Assembly (NCBI RefSeq): GCF_028613635.1
Contig: NZ_JAQRMY010000001.1
Location: forward strand, 663,778 to 727,777
Source of the DNA: Devosia sp. ZB163
Lineage (GTDB): Bacteria > Pseudomonadota > Alphaproteobacteria > Rhizobiales > Devosiaceae
Length of the DNA: 64,000 bases
Direction of reading: 5' to 3'
Every line of letters starts with the position of its first letter. The first letter of the stretch is position 1. Of the stretch, positions 18,011 through 26,697 are shown in pieces. The notes under the pieces are model-generated. The model did not search any database and was not told where the DNA came from. It saw only the letters and a program-made list of their open reading frames with translations. The position numbers and the translations under genes were made by a program.

Positions 18011-18925
18011 GTGCAACTTGACGAACGACAGCTGAAATACGTCTATAGCGTGGTCGCGGGGCATGGCGTACGGGATGCCGCCGAGCAGCTAGGGGTAGAT
18101 CCTTCCGCTGTCAGCCGGACCATCGCCGGAGCCGAGCGAATCCTCGGAATGACATTGTTCCAGCGGCACGGGCGCTCCATGGAGCCGACCGAGGCAGCCC
18201 GAATGCTGCACGACTACTACCGTGAGACGCTGCTGCAGCATGCCGACCTCCAATCCAAGCTCGATGACCTGCGCGGCATCCGATCGGGTTCGATCGGGTT
18301 GGCAGTGAGCGAGGGTTTTATTGAGGATCTCTTCGATGGGCCGCTCGACGAATTCCGCCAGCGCTACCCGGCGGTGCGAATTGAGCTGATGCACGCGTCG
18401 GTCGATGAGATTTCGCGACAAGTGGCGGAGAGCGCTGTCGATCTGGGAGTGACCTACAACGCCGCGCCACACGAAGGCGTGGTCGTCGTCGCAAGCCGAC
18501 CGATGCCGATCGACCTCATTGTCCCCGCGGGCCATCCGCTGGCCAAGCTCCGGCGACCCGTGACGATTGACGAGCTGCTCAGCCTGCCGTTGGCGTTGGC
18601 GTTGGTGTCGAGTGGCTATGGTCTACGTCGCGCAGTGGAAGTTTTCGAGTTCACGCACCGCGCTCATCTCAAACCGGTGTTCACGACCAACGGCCTCGCC
18701 GCACTTAGGGGTTTCGTGGCCCACGGCCATGGAGCAACGCTGCTTTCCCACGAGACCATGCGGCGGGAGATCGAGGCTGGCCTCGTGGCGGCACTCGAGA
18801 TCGACGACGTGGTGTTCCGTCGGGCCCAGGCGCAGTTGCTGGCGCGCAAAGGCCGACGCCTGTCACCTGCGAGCGCGGAAATGGTAAAGCTGGTGGCAAC
18901 CGGTCTTTCGATGACGCTCGGATGA
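18011..18925 (+). CDS. LysR-family regulator of the D-amino-acid cluster
   Basis: A 304-residue LysR-type activator/repressor. The N-terminal helix-turn-helix is 'AAEQLGVDPSAVSRTIAGAERILG' (given in part), followed by an effector-binding domain with 'VSEGFIEDLFDGPLDEFRQRYP' (given in part) and 'LLSHETMRREIEAGL'. I choose GTG 18011, which has GAGG about 5 bases upstream. This gives the standard LysR length and N-terminus ('QLDERQLKYVYSV'); the frame is open to 17885 but those residues are unlike the family. It is divergent from the seven-gene cluster that starts with the ABC ATPase and presumably controls it. Confidence 0.9.
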   Translation: MQLDERQLKYVYSVVAGHGVRDAAEQLGVDPSAVSRTIAGAERILGMTLFQRHGRSMEPTEAARMLHDYYRETLLQHADLQSKLDDLRGIRSGSIGLAVSEGFIEDLFDGPLDEFRQRYPAVRIELMHASVDEISRQVAESAVDLGVTYNAAPHEGVVVVASRPMPIDLIVPAGHPLAKLRRPVTIDELLSLPLALALVSSGYGLRRAVEVFEFTHRAHLKPVFTTNGLAALRGFVAHGHGATLLSHETMRREIEAGLVAALEIDDVVFRRAQAQLLARKGRRLSPASAEMVKLVATGLSMTLG

Positions 18926-19370
18926 CCGTACGGCTGCTTCCAGCGAACCGTCCTGATGAGAGGGGCTGCGCTCAGGATGAGTGCCTTGTTCTGCCTCGCC
19001 TTTCAAGCAACTCGCTGACTACCTGCGACGCGGCTTCAGCTTGCGCATGTCGCCGATCGAGGGTGGTGCCCCCGGGCTTGTCGTCCCGGCCGCAATCCAC
19101 GGTTGGAGGTAAGAGGTTGCGGTCGCGGCGAGACGGGCCCTGCAGTCCGATCTCCCGCCCCACATTGTACCAGTCAAAGTACCAGCAGATTCGCAACTGG
19201 CGTCCCTGCCGGCCCGAAAGGCCCGGAAACTGGGGGTTTTGACGGTAATTGGCGGAAAGTCCCTCCGTTCCGCCATTCGTCCGTTCCTTTCGCGATCCGC
19301 AATGCACTGCTGCCGGACACGCCTCGAAGCTGGCAGCACCCTTGAGGTCTTGTGGCTAGCCTCCAAAATG
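18926..19370. other. Gene-free stretch at the edge of the decayed integrase region
   Basis: No supportable gene. A short tandem pair TACCAG-TCAAAG-TACCAG lies near 19169-19186, and there is a weak inverted repeat around 19260 (GGCGGAAAG...CCGCC). I looked for a copy of the tRNA-Ser 3' end that would mark an attachment site and did not find one. Confidence 0.4.
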
Positions 19371-20994
19371 CTAGTCGAAGATTAGCTTGTCGATCCAGGC
19401 CATCTGCTCAGCACTGGGGATGGGCGTCCCGTAGGTGTGGCGGACATGGCGGCCACGCGAGCCGGTCTTCTTGTCGCGACCTTTGGTGGCATCGTCTGGC
19501 TCGTGCCCCATGAACTTGTCGCGGATCTCGTAGGGCATGACGACCGCGTCACATGCCTCGGCGAACGAGTGGCGCGCCGAGTAGCCGACATAGTGCGGAT
19601 CCTCGATCACCTCATCCACCTGCCGGTTGATGCGTTTTGATGCGGCTCCAGGGCGCTTGCCATACTTGTTGGGCTGCTCATCCGGAAACAGCAGCGCCAG
19701 AGGACCATCCTCCGGCGTCGTTTCTCGACCAACTCCAAGATCCCTTCATCCAGAATGGATCCGTGGAGTGGAAGCACCCTGCGCCCGGCCTCGGTCTTGA
19801 TCTCCAGCTGCCTGCGGCGCGCCGCATTGTCTGGATCGCCGTCGTCGTGGTGCAGCAGATCGATGCACATGCGGCCATGATGCATTCGGAAGTCAGCTAC
19901 CGACAGAGATGTTGCCTCCTCGAGCCGCAAACCCACCTTGCGCCTTAACGGAAACCACCAGCGGTCGATCGACCCGTGCGGCTTGCCCAGCGTGATCGCC
20001 TTGAGGGTCAAGATGTGTTCCGGTTTGAACGGCATGCGCTTTTCGCTGTTCAGCAGAGCGTCACCATCGTCCCACTCCTGGAGCGACTTGATGTCCGCAG
20101 CCGGATTCACGGCGAGAACCTTCTCCTCCGACACGAGGTAATCAAAGAAGCCGCTGACAGCAGAAAGATACTTTGCATTGACCGTGGTCGCTGAGATCAC
20201 CTCGTACGGCTCTTTGCGCTTCTTGTTCATTTCGGCGGCCAGCCTCAAATCGTGGTGTTGAACCGGGTGACCGCATTGCAGGGCACATGTCGAGGGTGTT
20301 GCGATAGTCCCTGATTACCGATGCGTCGCATTCGTAAACCTGCTTGTCCGCGCAGAAGATCAAGAACGACTCGAGCTTGCTGACAATCTCGTCGAAGTGC
20401 TTGTTGCCCTTCAGTTCCTTGTGCTTTTTCGTCAGGTACGCCGGAAGGGCCTCACAGAGCACTCGGCGTGCGCCGGGGGGCGACTTGCGACTCACGGATA
20501 CCAACTTCAATTGCGTTGCGAATGACCTCCGCAAGGTCGGGCACCGCTGGTGCTACCGGACCAGATGTCACCGGGACTGCCAAGGGCGCGCGTAACGGGA
20601 GTTCGTCGTACAATAGGCTGCCAGCGGCATTGTCTGATGACAGGACCGTGTCCTGTTTCACGAGGCGATCGATCAGAAACTGATACTTCGCGCGATTTCC
20701 TGCCTGCCGACCGTCCCGATCGAAGTCGTCGATTACAGTGTCAAGGATGTGCGTGAGGGCGAGCCGGACGTCCGGGCCCAGCCCGGCGCATCGCAGCACC
20801 TCAAACGCATCCTCGACCACGCGAAACAACAACCACGCCCTTCGCCTTGCCAGCGCCGGTCGCCGGTACGCTGCGAACGACGGATGTCCGAACATCCAAG
20901 GCAGGCGGTCAGGTCGGAAGGAATCGCCTTCCTGAACCAGAAGACCGGTCCGCGCCTCGTCACGAAGGGTGTGGTGAAAGCTAGCAAGGCACAA
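19371..20994 (-). pseudogene. Decayed tyrosine recombinase (DUF6538-type integrase)
   Basis: Pieces of one phage-type integrase occur in several frames. The N-terminal 'FRKAIPSDLTACLG' is in one frame (about 20850-20990) and the following helical part in another. A core-binding segment is 'CADKQVYECDASVIRDYRNTL'. Then comes the catalytic domain with 'KVGLRLEEATSLSVADFRMHHGRM' (given in part), and after another shift near 19710 'YSARHSFAEACDAV', 'RDKFMGHE' and the probable nucleophile Tyr in 'HVRHTYG'. At least three frameshifts (near 20900, 20250 and 19710) make it inactive. It ends 70 bases from the 3' end of tRNA-Ser, a classic integration site. Confidence 0.82.
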
Positions 20995-21066
20995 ACGCTC
21001 CTGTTGCTGTGACGGAATCCGACATCAGATTCGGATTCTACCTTAGCAATATCTAGGAGTTAGAGG

Positions 21067-21156
21067 TGGCGGAGAGAAAGGGATTCGAACCCTTGAGACG
21101 GTTCCCCGCCTACACACTTTCCAGGCGTGCGCCTTCGACCACTCGGCCATCTCTCC
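21067..21156 (-). tRNA. tRNA-Ser (anticodon GGA)
   Basis: A 90-base tRNA with acceptor GGAGAGA pairing TCTCTCC, discriminator G and an encoded CCA (21067-21069). It has the class II long variable arm (about GTAGGCGGGGAACCGTCTC) and the T-loop GGTTCGAATCC. The anticodon loop CTGGAAA gives GGA, which reads UCC/UCU. The 3' end faces the decayed integrase. Confidence 0.96.
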
Positions 21157-21354
21157 GCTAGCAGCGGCCGGGCTTGGGCCCGGAGGTCTGCGCGTCCGGC
21201 GGAACCCCGCCAGAGCGGGCGCAATATACTCATCGAAGGCCGGACCGCAAGGCCGAACTGGGCGACTTGTCGAGCGCAGCGCGGACATGGCACAACGGGC
21301 GGCGAATGAGACTGCGGGCGCCTGGGACTCGCAGCGATGGAATGCGGGCTTCGG

Positions 21355-21678
21355 ATGCGGCTCTTTCTGCGGATTCTGGGCACCTGGCTACTCGGCGTGG
21401 CGCTGATCCTGCTGATCATGGACGGCACGCGCTCGCTCGGCGCCAACCGGCTGGTCTTCACTTCGCTCGAGGCGAACTGGAGCTGGCTGCATCCGGCGAG
21501 CCTCGAGGTGGTGCGCGAGTTCCTGTCGACGCGGTTCTTCGGGGTGGTACTCGAGCCGGTGACGGAAGCGATTCTCGCTTTCCCCGGCTGGGCGGTCCTC
21601 GCCGTGCCGGGTGCGCTGCTGGCGTGGATGGGGCGGTCGCGCAAGACGCGGCTCTTCGTCCGTCACGATCAGATCTAG
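21355..21678 (+). CDS. Small membrane protein, unknown function
   Basis: About 107 residues, with an N-terminal transmembrane helix ('[20 protein letters not shown]') and a second near the C-terminus ('[21 protein letters not shown]'), joined by a periplasmic loop containing '[17 protein letters not shown]'. The basic tail '[15 protein letters not shown]' is probably cytoplasmic. It looks like a conserved hypothetical of Hyphomicrobiales. The start at 21355 (second Met) puts the basic residues just before the helix; 21337 is also possible. It is followed 3 bases later by the yjbR remnant. Confidence 0.7.
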   Translation: MRLFLRILGTWLLGVALILLIMDGTRSLGANRLVFTSLEANWSWLHPASLEVVREFLSTRFFGVVLEPVTEAILAFPGWAVLAVPGALLAWMGRSRKTRLFVRHDQI

Positions 21679-21681
21679 ACC

Positions 21682-22025
21682 ATGACCATACATGACCGCG
21701 ACAGCTTCAGCGCTTTCGTCACCGGCCTGCCCGGCGTGACGCTTCACGAACAGTGGGAGGCACTCGTCGCCAAGGTGGGCGGCAAGGTCTTCTGCCTGCT
21801 CGGCGATACGAACGGCGGCATCGTCTTCAAGGTCGGCGAGATCGCCTTCGACGGGCTGACCGAGATGGACGGCATCGGCCAGGCCGCCTATTTCGCCAAG
21901 CGCCAGTGGTGAGCGTTGAGCCCGGCGCCCTGCCGGTCGACCTGCTGCAAGGTTACATCGGCGAGTCGCATCGGCTGATTGCAAGCAAGCTGACGCGAAA
22001 AGTCAGGTTTGAACTCGGTCTCTGA
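21682..22025 (+). pseudogene. MmcQ/YjbR-family protein, single-base frameshift
   Basis: A small YjbR (PF04237-type) protein of unknown role, possibly nucleic-acid binding. The frame from ATG 21682 covers 'GLPGVTLHEQWEALVAKVGGKVFCLL' (given in part) and stops at 21912 after 'AAYFAKRQW'. The missing C-terminal third continues directly in another frame as 'VSVEPGALPVDLLQGYIGESH' (given in part), ending at 22025. Inserting one G in CAGTGGTGAGC at 21905-21910 (giving TGG GTG) joins them into 114 residues, the family's normal size. It is either a real mutation or a homopolymer error. Confidence 0.75.
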
Positions 22026-22087
22026 CAGCGTTGACTTGCGGCGCTACTGCTCCTTAACTCTCGATCACCATCGAGAAGGGGGCGAAT

Positions 22088-22354
22088 ATGGTTGCCGGGC
22101 TGCTTTATCTGGTCGGCTTGATTGCGACTTTGGTGACGATTGTCATGGTCGGGGCGAGCGCTCCGGCGATCGTGCAGAACGTCAGCGCTGTCCTTGCCGC
22201 GGCTGATCCCGACTATATCGGCCTCCTCGTCGACACGGCGCGCAGCCTCAACTGGGCGCTCGCGCCCTTTGTCGGCGGGCTGGTGCTGATGGCACTGGCG
22301 CGGATCGTGATGCTGCTGGGCTCGATCGATCGCGCCCTGCGCGGCAGCGCCTGA
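22088..22354 (+). CDS. Two-helix membrane protein, unknown function
   Basis: An 88-residue hydrophobic protein. Helix 1 covers residues ~3-24 ('AGLLYLVGLIATLVTIVMV'), a short polar loop has 'ADPDYIGLLVDTARSLN', helix 2 covers ~57-76 ('ALAPFVGGLVLMALARIVML'), and there is a basic tail. I do not recognise the family. GAGAAGGGGGCGAAT precedes the ATG. It is convergent with the peroxiredoxin gene across a shared terminator. Confidence 0.65.
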   Translation: MVAGLLYLVGLIATLVTIVMVGASAPAIVQNVSAVLAAADPDYIGLLVDTARSLNWALAPFVGGLVLMALARIVMLLGSIDRALRGSA

Positions 22355-22362
22355 AACGACAA

Positions 22363-22395
22363 CGGGCGGCCCCAGGGCCGCCCGCTGCTTCTTCT
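22363..22395. terminator. Bidirectional terminator
   Basis: CGGGCGGCC (22363-22371) pairs perfectly with GGCCGCCCG (22376-22384) over a 4-base loop and is followed by CTGCTTCTTCT. It lies between the convergent membrane-protein and peroxiredoxin genes. Confidence 0.7.
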
Positions 22396-22417
22396 AGGGG
22401 TATCCGCGGGCTGGCGA

Positions 22418-23053
22418 TCAGGCGCGCGGCTGCGGCACGATGCGCAGGTACGGCTTCAGCGTCTTCCAGCCCTCGGGGTACTTCTCGCGCGCCGCCTCGT
22501 CGGAGACGGCCGGAACGATGATCACGTCCTCGCCGCTCTTCCAGTTCACCGGGGTGGCGACCTGGTGCTTGGCAGTGAGCTGCAGGCTGTCGACGACGCG
22601 CAGGATCTCGTCGAAGTTGCGGCCGGTCGAGGCAGGATACTCGATCTTGAGCTTCACCTTCTTGTCCGGCCCGATGACGAACAGCGAGCGCACCGTGAGG
22701 CTGTCATTGGCGTTCGGGTGGATCATGTCGTACTTGGTCGCGACTTCGCGATCGGTGTCGGCGATCAGCGGGAAGTTGAGCGTCGCGCCCTGCGTCTCGG
22801 CGATGTCCGCGGCCCAGCCGGCATGGTTCTCGAGCTTGTCGACGCTGAGGCCGAGCACCTTGACGCCGCGCTTGTCGAACTCGGGCTTGAGCTTGGCGGT
22901 GTAGCCGAGCTCGGTGGTGCACACCGGCGTGAAGTTCTTGGGGTGCGAGAACAGCACCGCCCAGCTGCCATCGATATGGTCGTGGAAACGGATACGGCCT
23001 TCGGTGGTCTCGGCCTCGAAATCGGGGGCGGTATCGCCGATGAGAATTGCCAT
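22418..23053 (-). CDS. 1-Cys peroxiredoxin (Prx6 class)
   Basis: A 211-residue thiol peroxidase that reduces hydrogen peroxide and organic peroxides in the cytoplasm. The peroxidatic Cys45 lies in 'NFTPVCTTELG'. No resolving Cys is visible, and the long C-terminal dimerisation segment ('VVDSLQLTAKHQVATPVNWKSG', given in part, then 'DVIIVPAVSDEAA') is typical of Prx6. AAGGAG sits 7-8 bases before the ATG. It is a single-gene unit. Upstream (23054-23237) I see only its promoter region. Confidence 0.95.
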   Translation of the reverse strand: MAILIGDTAPDFEAETTEGRIRFHDHIDGSWAVLFSHPKNFTPVCTTELGYTAKLKPEFDKRGVKVLGLSVDKLENHAGWAADIAETQGATLNFPLIADTDREVATKYDMIHPNANDSLTVRSLFVIGPDKKVKLKIEYPASTGRNFDEILRVVDSLQLTAKHQVATPVNWKSGEDVIIVPAVSDEAAREKYPEGWKTLKPYLRIVPQPRA

Positions 23054-23237
23054 AGATGAACTCCTTGTTGCGGTCGTTGCCGCTTTTGCGCGTTCAGGCC
23101 GCGCCCAGCGCTGGAATATCGGACGGGCGTCCGACGATTGCGACGGTGAGTGGTGGAATGTTTTTATGTTTTGCCGTCAAGGCGAAACATTCGCTTCCCG
23201 CGGGACGGCTGCCGGCGGCAAATCCCGGACGAGGGGC

Positions 23238-23426
23238 CTAGAGGGCGCCGATGAGCAGGCCGCGCTCGAGCGCTACGACATAGGCTATCGGGCTCAGCGC
23301 TAGGGCCAGCGACAGGCCCTGGCTCAGCCGGGCGACGCGCGCGATGAGGAACACCACGACGATCAGCAGGACGCTGGCGAACAGCACGGCCACCTCATGC
23401 TGCAGCAACTGGTACGCATTGGTCAT
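23238..23426 (-). CDS. Single-helix small membrane protein
   Basis: 62 residues starting at ATG 23426 ('TNAYQLLQHEVAVLFAS'), with a hydrophobic helix at residues ~12-30 and a second hydrophobic stretch toward the C-terminus. The family is unrecognised. A longer frame to 23459 begins with a basic run that looks non-native. GGGAGG precedes the start (CCAGGGAGGCCTCGCC). Confidence 0.55.
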   Translation of the reverse strand: MTNAYQLLQHEVAVLFASVLLIVVVFLIARVARLSQGLSLALALSPIAYVVALERGLLIGAL

Positions 23427-23528
23427 GGCGAGGCCTCCCTGGCGCCTTGGCCGGCGCATCTCCCGAAGCCTGAGGGGCGCCGATTGCCGGGGGCTTGTCG
23501 CGATCGATCGGCTTTGATGCGAACTTTA

Positions 23529-24101
23529 CTAGATGCTGCCGCCTTCCGACCCTGAGGCGGGGGCCGGAGCGGGAGTGGCAGGAGCGACGGGCTGCTGGAC
23601 TCCCTTGGGCGCGCCGTTGGTCCAGGTGACGTCGACGCCGTTGAGCGGTACGACCGAGAGCGACATCTTGCCCGAGCCCTGCTGCAGTTCGCGCGCATGG
23701 GCGAGGTAGACCAGCGCATTGTTCTCGGCGTCGTAGACGCGCGAGACGCGCAGGCTCTTCCAGATCAGCGAGCGGGCCTGCTGGAAGATCTCCTCGCCGC
23801 CGCGGTTGGTGTTGATCTTGCCGATGGTGATCGGCCCCGACGCGGTGCAGTCGACCGCCGAATAGGACGGGTCCTCGAACCAGTTGCCCTGTTGCAGCCG
23901 GTCGAACAGCGAGCGGTTGAAATAGGCGACGTGGCAGATGACGCCCTTGACCTGCGGATCGGCGACCGCCTCGACCGAGATGTCGTTGCCGGTCCAGTCG
24001 ACACCGACGCTGCCGACATTGGTGCCGTTATTGTTGCCGCACGCCGCGAGCACACCGGTAAGGACGAGGGCAGTGCCGAGATAGGCGAGGCGCTTCAGCA
24101 T
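23529..24101 (-). CDS. creA: CreA-family lipoprotein
   Basis: A 190-residue CreA-like protein (PF05981) of unknown biochemical role. The N-terminus is a lipoprotein signal ('GTALVLTGVLAAC', acylated Cys20), followed by 'SVGVDWTGNDISVEAVADPQVKGVICHVAYFNR' (given in part), the family hallmark with a conserved CHV. 'SIPSYSAVDC'-type residues continue as 'SYSAVDCTASGPI'. The Pro/Ala-rich C-terminal tail (from about 168) is low-complexity. The start at 24101 is chosen for the signal peptide; the upstream part of the frame (to 24167) lacks one. It is 66 bases past the ABC permease stop on the same strand. Confidence 0.85.
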   Translation of the reverse strand: MLKRLAYLGTALVLTGVLAACGNNNGTNVGSVGVDWTGNDISVEAVADPQVKGVICHVAYFNRSLFDRLQQGNWFEDPSYSAVDCTASGPITIGKINTNRGGEEIFQQARSLIWKSLRVSRVYDAENNALVYLAHARELQQGSGKMSLSVVPLNGVDVTWTNGAPKGVQQPVAPATPAPAPASGSEGGSI

Positions 24102-24167
24102 CGTGGGCAGACCTGGGGTTCGGGTTGCGATTGGCGCTGATGTGGGAACGGCCGGACCGGCACGCAA

Positions 24168-24983
24168 CTACTGCCGATCGGATTGTTTCAGGCGCTGTTC
24201 AAGCCAGCGCACCAGCAGGGACAGCGAGATCGTCATGGTGAGGTAGAGGAACGCGACCACGTTGTAAGTCTCGAAGAACTTGAACGTTCCCGACGAGTAG
24301 ACCTTGCCGAGCTGGGTGATGTCCTGGACGCCCAGCGCCGAAACGAGCGCGGAGTCCTTGATCATCGAGACGAAGTCGTTGCCGAGCGGCGGCAGGATGG
24401 TGCGCAGCGCCTGCGGGGCGACGATGAAACGGAAGGTGTGCCACCGCGACAGGCCGAGCGCCCGGGCCGCTTCGATCTGGCCGCGATCCACCGCCTCGAT
24501 GCCGGCGCGGAAGATCTCGGCGATGAAGGCCGAGTAGCAGACGGTGAGCGCGACGATGGCGCGCCAGGTGAAATCGAAATCGCGCACCGTGACGGCTGCG
24601 AGCCAGCCGGCGTCGATGAACGGCGTCAGCAGCCAGTTGACCGCCGCGACCATGGCCGGCGCGCCGACGAAGGCGACGTAGAACAGCGCCACGAGGATCG
24701 GGATGCCGCGGATGATCTCGACATAGAAGGTGGCGATCTGGACGAGCCAGGGATTGCCCGAGGTCCTCGCGATGGCGACGACGAGGCCGAGGAGCCCGGC
24801 AAGCGCGAAGGCGACGAAGGTGACCCACAGCGTCATCGCGATGCCGCGCTGCAGGGTGATGAAGATCTCGTTGTAGCCCTCGTCGGCGACGATGGCCCAG
24901 AGCGTGAACACGCCGATGAGCGCGATGGCGAGCAGCCACCACGGGAAGCGGGCGAAGGCGTTGGTGCGGGACGAGGGCGGCAT
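24168..24983 (-). CDS. Polar amino-acid ABC importer, permease
   Basis: A 271-residue His/Glu/Gln/Arg-type permease (HisM/GlnP family). Five or so transmembrane helices are present, and the cytoplasmic EAA loop is 'AARALGLSRWHTFRFIVAPQALRTILPPLGNDF' (given in part). The substrate family cannot be refined. It lies 46 bases downstream of the binding-protein gene, with a stable hairpin between them. No second permease or ATPase is encoded nearby, so partner subunits must be elsewhere or be shared. Confidence 0.93.
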   Translation of the reverse strand: MPPSSRTNAFARFPWWLLAIALIGVFTLWAIVADEGYNEIFITLQRGIAMTLWVTFVAFALAGLLGLVVAIARTSGNPWLVQIATFYVEIIRGIPILVALFYVAFVGAPAMVAAVNWLLTPFIDAGWLAAVTVRDFDFTWRAIVALTVCYSAFIAEIFRAGIEAVDRGQIEAARALGLSRWHTFRFIVAPQALRTILPPLGNDFVSMIKDSALVSALGVQDITQLGKVYSSGTFKFFETYNVVAFLYLTMTISLSLLVRWLEQRLKQSDRQ

Positions 24984-24992
24984 CAGGCTAGG

Positions 24993-25019
24993 GGGACGCG
25001 CAGGCTGCCCGCGCGTCCC
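24993..25019 (-). terminator. Intercistronic hairpin between binding protein and permease
   Basis: GGGACGCGC (24993-25001) pairs perfectly with GCGCGTCCC (25011-25019). It has no U-tract, so it more likely protects the binding-protein mRNA and lowers permease expression than ends transcription. Confidence 0.5.
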
Positions 25020-25029
25020 GATCAGATGA

Positions 25030-25830
25030 CTACGAGTTCTGCTGGCCGTACTCGAAGAACCACTTCTTGATCAGGGCATCCAGCGTCCCGTCCGTCCGCA
25101 TCTGGTCGAGCGCGGCATTGAACGGCGCGACGAGGTCGGAACCAGGCGTCAGGATGAAGCCGAGCGGCTCGGACTTGATCGGTTCGCCCACCTGCTTGAA
25201 GGCACCCGGATCTGCGCCGATATAGCCCGCCGCCGCCGACTGGTCGGCGATCACGGCATCGACGTCACCCGACTTGAGCGCTGCGACCGAGGCGCCGAAG
25301 GTGTCGAACAGCTTCACCCGCGGATTGGCCTCGTCGCCGTCGAGCACATCGTAGATGGCGGTGTAGAAGGCCGAGGTGCCGGGCTGGGCGCCGAACAGGA
25401 GGCTCGTGTCGTCCTTGAAGCTTTCGACCCCGGTGATGCGGGCTTCGTCGGCGCGCACGAGGAAATACTGCTCGACGGTGATGAAGGGCTGCGTGAAGTC
25501 GATCTGCTGCTCGCGCTCTTCGTTGATGGTGATGCCGTCGGCGCCGATGTCGTACTGGCCGGTGCGGACCGCCTCGATCATCACGTCCCAGGCGCTGAGG
25601 CCCCACTCGACCTTGGCGTTGAGGCGCTTTGCCGCCTCGTTGATCACGTCGTACTCGAGCCCGATGCCTTCACCCGACTTGGGGTCGGCGAAGTTGAGCG
25701 GATAATAGGCATTCTCCGTCACCGCCCTGATGGTGCGGCCGCCGAGGTCCGGCAGCGCCTGGGCGTGGGCGGGAAGTGCAAGGCCGAGCGCCAGTACCGG
25801 CGCGGCGAGAAGGGTCAGCATGGATTTCAT
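25030..25830 (-). CDS. Polar amino-acid ABC importer, periplasmic binding protein
   Basis: A 266-residue type II binding protein (SBP_bac_3). The signal peptide is at residues 1-24 (cleavage near 'PAHA|QA'), then '[29 protein letters not shown]' (given in part), '[21 protein letters not shown]' (given in part) and '[17 protein letters not shown]', which follow the glutamine/arginine-binding pattern. It is first in a two-gene unit with the permease. Confidence 0.93.
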   Translation of the reverse strand: MKSMLTLLAAPVLALGLALPAHAQALPDLGGRTIRAVTENAYYPLNFADPKSGEGIGLEYDVINEAAKRLNAKVEWGLSAWDVMIEAVRTGQYDIGADGITINEEREQQIDFTQPFITVEQYFLVRADEARITGVESFKDDTSLLFGAQPGTSAFYTAIYDVLDGDEANPRVKLFDTFGASVAALKSGDVDAVIADQSAAAGYIGADPGAFKQVGEPIKSEPLGFILTPGSDLVAPFNAALDQMRTDGTLDALIKKWFFEYGQQNS

Positions 25831-25957
25831 GAGGCGGCAATCTCCCGGAGTGCATCCGCCGGTCCAAATCCCCTGCCGGCGCGGCGGGACCTTATCCGCT
25901 AACCTCTCGCGCCCTCAACCGGATTGTTGGAAACGTCCTTGCCCGGCGGTGGCCTGG

Positions 25958-26269
25958 TCAGGAATGGCCGTGCCGCGCCGCCGGTCCGCGCGGATGGTCG
26001 ATGTGCCCGAGGTCGCGGTCCGGATCGATGCGGTCGCGCACCAGTTGCTTGATCTGCTTGGCGTCGGGGAAGCCGCCATCGCGCCTGCGCTCCCAGACGA
26101 GCGCACTATCGAGGTGGATCTCGAAGATGCCGCCGGTGCCCGGAATGAGGCTGACCTCGCCCATCTCGAGGCTGAAGGTCGAGAGCACTTCCTGGGCCAG
26201 CCACGCCGAACGGAGGAGCCAGTTGCACTGCGTGCAGTAGGTGATGGTGAGACGGGGCTTGTCGGTCAT
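25958..26269 (-). CDS. SelT/SelW/SelH-family (Rdx) thioredoxin-like protein
   Basis: A 103-residue Rdx-family protein with a redox CxxC (Cys12 and Cys15 in 'TYCTQCNWLLR'). Here Cys replaces the selenocysteine of animal SelW. 'PGTGGIFEIHLDSALVWERRRDGGFPDAKQIKQLVRD' (given in part) is the usual C-terminal half, with 'GGFPDAK' conserved. The His-rich tail 'RDLGHIDHPRGPAARHGHS' is unusual. ATG 26269 overlaps the stop of the upstream cyclic-nucleotide-binding gene (26266-26268), so the two are probably made together. Partner and substrate unknown. Confidence 0.88.
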   Translation of the reverse strand: MTDKPRLTITYCTQCNWLLRSAWLAQEVLSTFSLEMGEVSLIPGTGGIFEIHLDSALVWERRRDGGFPDAKQIKQLVRDRIDPDRDLGHIDHPRGPAARHGHS

Positions 26270-26697
26270 ATCTGCGGGTCGGACCAGGAAGAAAAGACGT
26301 TGCTGGGAAGCACGAGCACATCTTCCTCCGCTTCGGAGCCCCGCTGCTTGAGCTCGACGAGCTGCGCCGTGGTGGCGTTGACGCGCTGGGCGAGCAGCCG
26401 GGCGATCTGCAGCAGCCAGGCCGGATGTGCCGCGAGCACCTTGAGTGCATCGTCGATGACGTAGAGTTGCACGTCCGAGACGGCACGAACCGTGGCGGAG
26501 TGCCCGCGCTCGAGCAGCACGCTCATCTCGCCGAATATGGCGCCGGACTGCTTGATCGAGGCGACGAACTTGCCGTCCCTCAGTACCTCCACCTCGCCCT
26601 CCTTCAGCACCATGATGCTGCCATTGGCCTGGTTGCCCTGCGTGATGAGCTCGGCACCTGCCGGAAAGTAGTCGAACCTCAGCCAGTCCTGATCCAC
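26266..26697 (-). CDS. Small cyclic-nucleotide-binding domain protein (paralogue 1)
   Basis: About 143 residues, consisting almost only of a CNB/CAP-like beta-barrel: 'GSIMVLKEGEVEVLRDGKF' and the phosphate-binding cassette 'GAIFGEMSVLLERGHSATVRAVSD' (given in part), followed by a helix and a tail 'VELKQRGSEAEED'. There is no helix-turn-helix or channel domain. The ATP/AMP-binding Arg of CAP-type cassettes is replaced ('RGHSATV'), so true cyclic-nucleotide binding is uncertain. I prefer GTG 26697, with GAGG 7 bases upstream; the frame is open to 26778. A paralogue lies at 31372-31842. Confidence 0.8.
   Translation of the reverse strand: MDQDWLRFDYFPAGAELITQGNQANGSIMVLKEGEVEVLRDGKFVASIKQSGAIFGEMSVLLERGHSATVRAVSDVQLYVIDDALKVLAAHPAWLLQIARLLAQRVNATTAQLVELKQRGSEAEEDVLVLPSNVFSSWSDPQI

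Noticed and set aside
21043-21288. Small open frame over the tRNA-Ser gene ('[13 protein letters not shown]')
   Set aside because: This is a well-known spurious translation of tRNA-Ser sequence.
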